Source: Bacteroidota bacterium
GTDB taxonomy: Bacteria; Bacteroidota; Bacteroidia; 2-12-FULL-35-15
NCBI GenBank assembly: GCA_017303895.1
Contig: JAFLBF010000009.1
Coordinates: forward strand, 20,544-84,543
Direction of reading: 5' to 3'
Length of the DNA stretch: 64,000 bases
The position numbers were made by a program, and so were the translations under genes. Of the stretch, positions 62,314-64,000 are shown in pieces. The notes beneath the pieces are model-generated. The model did not search any database. It was not told the DNA's origin and saw only the letters and a program-made list of their open reading frames with translations. Positions within the stretch are counted from its first letter, which is position 1; each line of letters opens with the position of its first letter.

Positions 62314-64000
62314 ATGAAGTACTTCAAACTACTTTCAGCTATTTTTCTATTTCTCATAAATAGCATAAGCACAAACGCTCAAACTGTAACAATTACTCAA
62401 CCTAATGGCGGAGAAATACTATACGCCTGCCAAACATACACTGTGATGTGGACTCAAACGGGTAGTCCATCCAACTACTGGAACATTGATTATTCATTAG
62501 ATGGTGGAACAATATGGACATCTGTGGCTAGTAATTATCTTTCAACAAATGGACAATTTATTTGGACGGTTCCAAGTGTACAATCCAATACAGTCTTGAT
62601 GAGAGTTCGTGACGCTTTAAACGCAACAACATCAGACCAAAGTGACGCGTATTTTACTATTAATATTCCTATTATTTTAACTTCACCAAATGGCGGAGAA
62701 GTACTGCAAGGAGGGAATGTTCACATTATTACCTGGACAGCAACAGGAACAACGAATACTTATACGATAAGGTATTCCACTGACAATGGTACATCTTGGA
62801 CCACTATAGTTAGTAATTATTTTACAACAACTGCTACTTATGCCTGGACTATACCTAACACTCCTAGTACCCAATGTTTAGTTCAAGTATATGACAATAT
62901 AGCTTTTTGTACAAGAGATCAGAGTAACGCTGTTTTTACGATCATTCCTACACCAGCACAACTCCTTACACCAAATGGAACAGCCAGTGATACACTAAAA
63001 GTGAATTGTACATACAACATTACCTGGAATACCGCTACATTCTTCTCTACTGTTAACCTATACTACTCTACCAACAATGGATCCACATGGACTAGTATTG
63101 TTACCGGTACAGCTAATGATGGAACACACAATTGGACCATACCGAACGCTCCTAGTACTCAATGCTTAGTAAAAGCTGCTAACTCCGCTGATGTGAACCT
63201 ATTCGATGTCAGCGATAACACATTCACAATACACCCGCCTATTGAATTGATCACTCCGAATGGTGGTGAAAATTTTGTTGGAGGATGTACCGTGTATCCG
63301 ATCACTTGGAAGAAAAACAATTGTATTGGGAATTACACCATTGAATATTCTAATAACAGTGGCTCTACTTGGAATACACTTGTTACAACGGTAACAAACA
63401 ATGCTAGTTCATTGTATCAAACATACAACTGGACAACACCAAACCTTAGCAGTTCTACTTATCGTATCAGAGTGAAAGCTTCATCATACCCTACTACCAT
63501 GTTTGATGACAGCAATGCTGACTTTACATTAACACCGATTGTTCAGGATATTACTGTGACGGCTCCTAACGGAGGAGAAGTTATTACCGGAGGAACAAAC
63601 TACACCATCACATGGACCGCTCTACCTAGCTCATCAGGAGCATACAGCATTGATTACTACGATGGTACTTCATGGACTAGCGTTGCATCTAACATTACAG
63701 GAAATTCATATAACTGGAGTGTTCCGAACAGTCCGCCTACACGAACTAACTGTCTGATCAAAGTGAGAGACTATAACGTGTCGTGTAAATCTGATCAAAG
63801 TGATGCTAACTTTACAGTGACTGCATCAGGACCACAACTCCTTACACCAAATGGAACGGCCAGTGATACACTGAAAGTGAATTGTACATACAACATTACC
63901 TGGAATACCGCTACATTCTTCTCTACTGTTAACCTATACTACTCTACCAACAATGGATCCACATGGACTAGTATTGTTACCGGTACAGCTAATGATGGAA
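62314..64000 (+). CDS. Large secreted Ig-like repeat protein, 3' end outside window
   Basis: The frame is open from the ATG at 62314 to the window edge (562 complete codons). A signal peptide (MKYFKLLSAIFLFLINS, ending NAQ) is followed by at least six domains of about 90-100 residues. Each has (S/T)PNGGE, I(T)W(T), YS.D.G..W, Y.WT(I/V)P and a CLV(K/Q)V core, resembling the Ser-Thr-rich Kre9/Knh1-type (PF10342-like) beta-sandwich. The domains carry paired Cys residues. Domains 3 and 6 share nearly identical DNA. A giant T9SS adhesin is likely, though the C-terminal sorting domain is beyond the edge. Confidence 0.85.
   Translation, partial: MKYFKLLSAIFLFLINSISTNAQTVTITQPNGGEILYACQTYTVMWTQTGSPSNYWNIDYSLDGGTIWTSVASNYLSTNGQFIWTVPSVQSNTVLMRVRDALNATTSDQSDAYFTINIPIILTSPNGGEVLQGGNVHIITWTATGTTNTYTIRYSTDNGTSWTTIVSNYFTTTATYAWTIPNTPSTQCLVQVYDNIAFCTRDQSNAVFTIIPTPAQLLTPNGTASDTLKVNCTYNITWNTATFFSTVNLYYSTNNGSTWTSIVTGTANDGTHNWTIPNAPSTQCLVKAANSADVNLFDVSDNTFTIHPPIELITPNGGENFVGGCTVYPITWKKNNCIGNYTIEYSNNSGSTWNTLVTTVTNNASSLYQTYNWTTPNLSSSTYRIRVKASSYPTTMFDDSNADFTLTPIVQDITVTAPNGGEVITGGTNYTITWTALPSSSGAYSIDYYDGTSWTSVASNITGNSYNWSVPNSPPTRTNCLIKVRDYNVSCKSDQSDANFTVTASGPQLLTPNGTASDTLKVNCTYNITWNTATFFSTVNLYYSTNNGSTWTSIVTGTANDG
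62957..63124 (+). repeat. 168-bp segment repeated at 63833-64000 (first copy)
   Basis: The segment starting CACAACTCCTTACACC is repeated 876 bp (292 codons) downstream. In the 168 bp visible before the window ends, only two synonymous differences were found (ACA/ACG and CTA/CTG). Confidence 0.85.
63833..64000 (+). repeat. 168-bp segment repeated from 62957-63124 (second copy, cut by the edge)
   Basis: This is the second copy of the near-identical segment in the Ig-like protein. It continues beyond the window, so the true length of the duplicated stretch is unknown. Confidence 0.85.

Noticed and set aside
1..64000. tRNA, rRNA or insertion-sequence genes
   Set aside because: No cloverleaf with a TTCGAA-type arm outside coding sequence, no rRNA stretch and no transposase motif were found on reading both strands.

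Overview
The window is a stretch of a Bacteroidota chromosome, most likely Flavobacteriales or a close relative. The evidence is low G+C; many secreted proteins ending in type IX secretion (T9SS) sorting domains of type A and type B; a PorP/SprF-type outer-membrane partner; a TonB-dependent receptor; an unusually long IspH; and Bacteroidota-only families (DUF3078, DUF2279, DUF3822, DUF721-type, LuxC-like acyl-CoA reductase next to serC). Promoters have the Bacteroidota form (TTTG / about 19 nt / TAnnTTTG), and the -7 box often lies directly before the start codon. I saw no tRNA, rRNA, CRISPR array, insertion sequence or prophage block. Both window edges cut through large repetitive surface proteins.

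Layout. 0-2.8 kb (minus): 5' part of a giant 48-residue-repeat surface protein. 3.1-8.6 kb: cytochrome/copper-monooxygenase-like lipoprotein, LuxC-like acyl-CoA reductase, 2[4Fe-4S] ferredoxin, serC. 8.6-13.8 kb (minus): small secreted protein, a PorP/SprF protein paired with a CotH-type T9SS type-B protein, and a DUF2279 protein. 13.8-17.2 kb (minus): surE, a membrane protein, lpxB and a SpoIID-like protein, probably one operon. 17.4-24.8 kb: ispH, ribH, a TPR protein, then recF, DUF721, M28 peptidase and uvrB. 24.9-26.8 kb: T9SS protein. 26.8-36.4 kb: accessory region described below. 36.5-46.9 kb: recQ, hybrid kinase, ABC/M1 fusion system, and a papain-like plus M15A peptidase pair. 47-62.2 kb: mostly housekeeping (MORN protein, DNA alkylation repair, L-2-hydroxyglutarate oxidase, M16 peptidase, NADP-isocitrate dehydrogenase, mscL, DUF3078, MBOAT acyltransferase with SGNH partner, RecD-like helicase, DUF3822, rsmD). 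62.3-64 kb: start of a giant Ig-like repeat protein.

The region most likely to be an undescribed system is 26.8-34.7 kb. A heme-receptor-like TonB protein and two tandem secreted RCC1 propellers are bracketed by two copies of a lipoprotein plus a small membrane protein of one shared family (hallmarks IFLFN, GY, YCINDK). From about 27.2 to 34.5 kb the DNA is also poor in GATC (about 12 sites in 7.2 kb by eye). Several flanking genes (lpxB, surE, uvrB, recQ, the M16 gene) carry 8 to 14 GATC per kb, apparently through synonymous codon choice. A G-rich double hairpin lies at its right border, before a secreted S1 protease.

Other points of interest are a hybrid histidine kinase with a V4R sensor whose Cys/Glu/Cys/Cys spacing matches the zinc site of phenol sensors; a heme c protein retaining all six copper ligands of PHM-type monooxygenases; terminators whose U-tract supplies the -33 element of the next promoter; and a leaderless papain/M15A peptidase pair.
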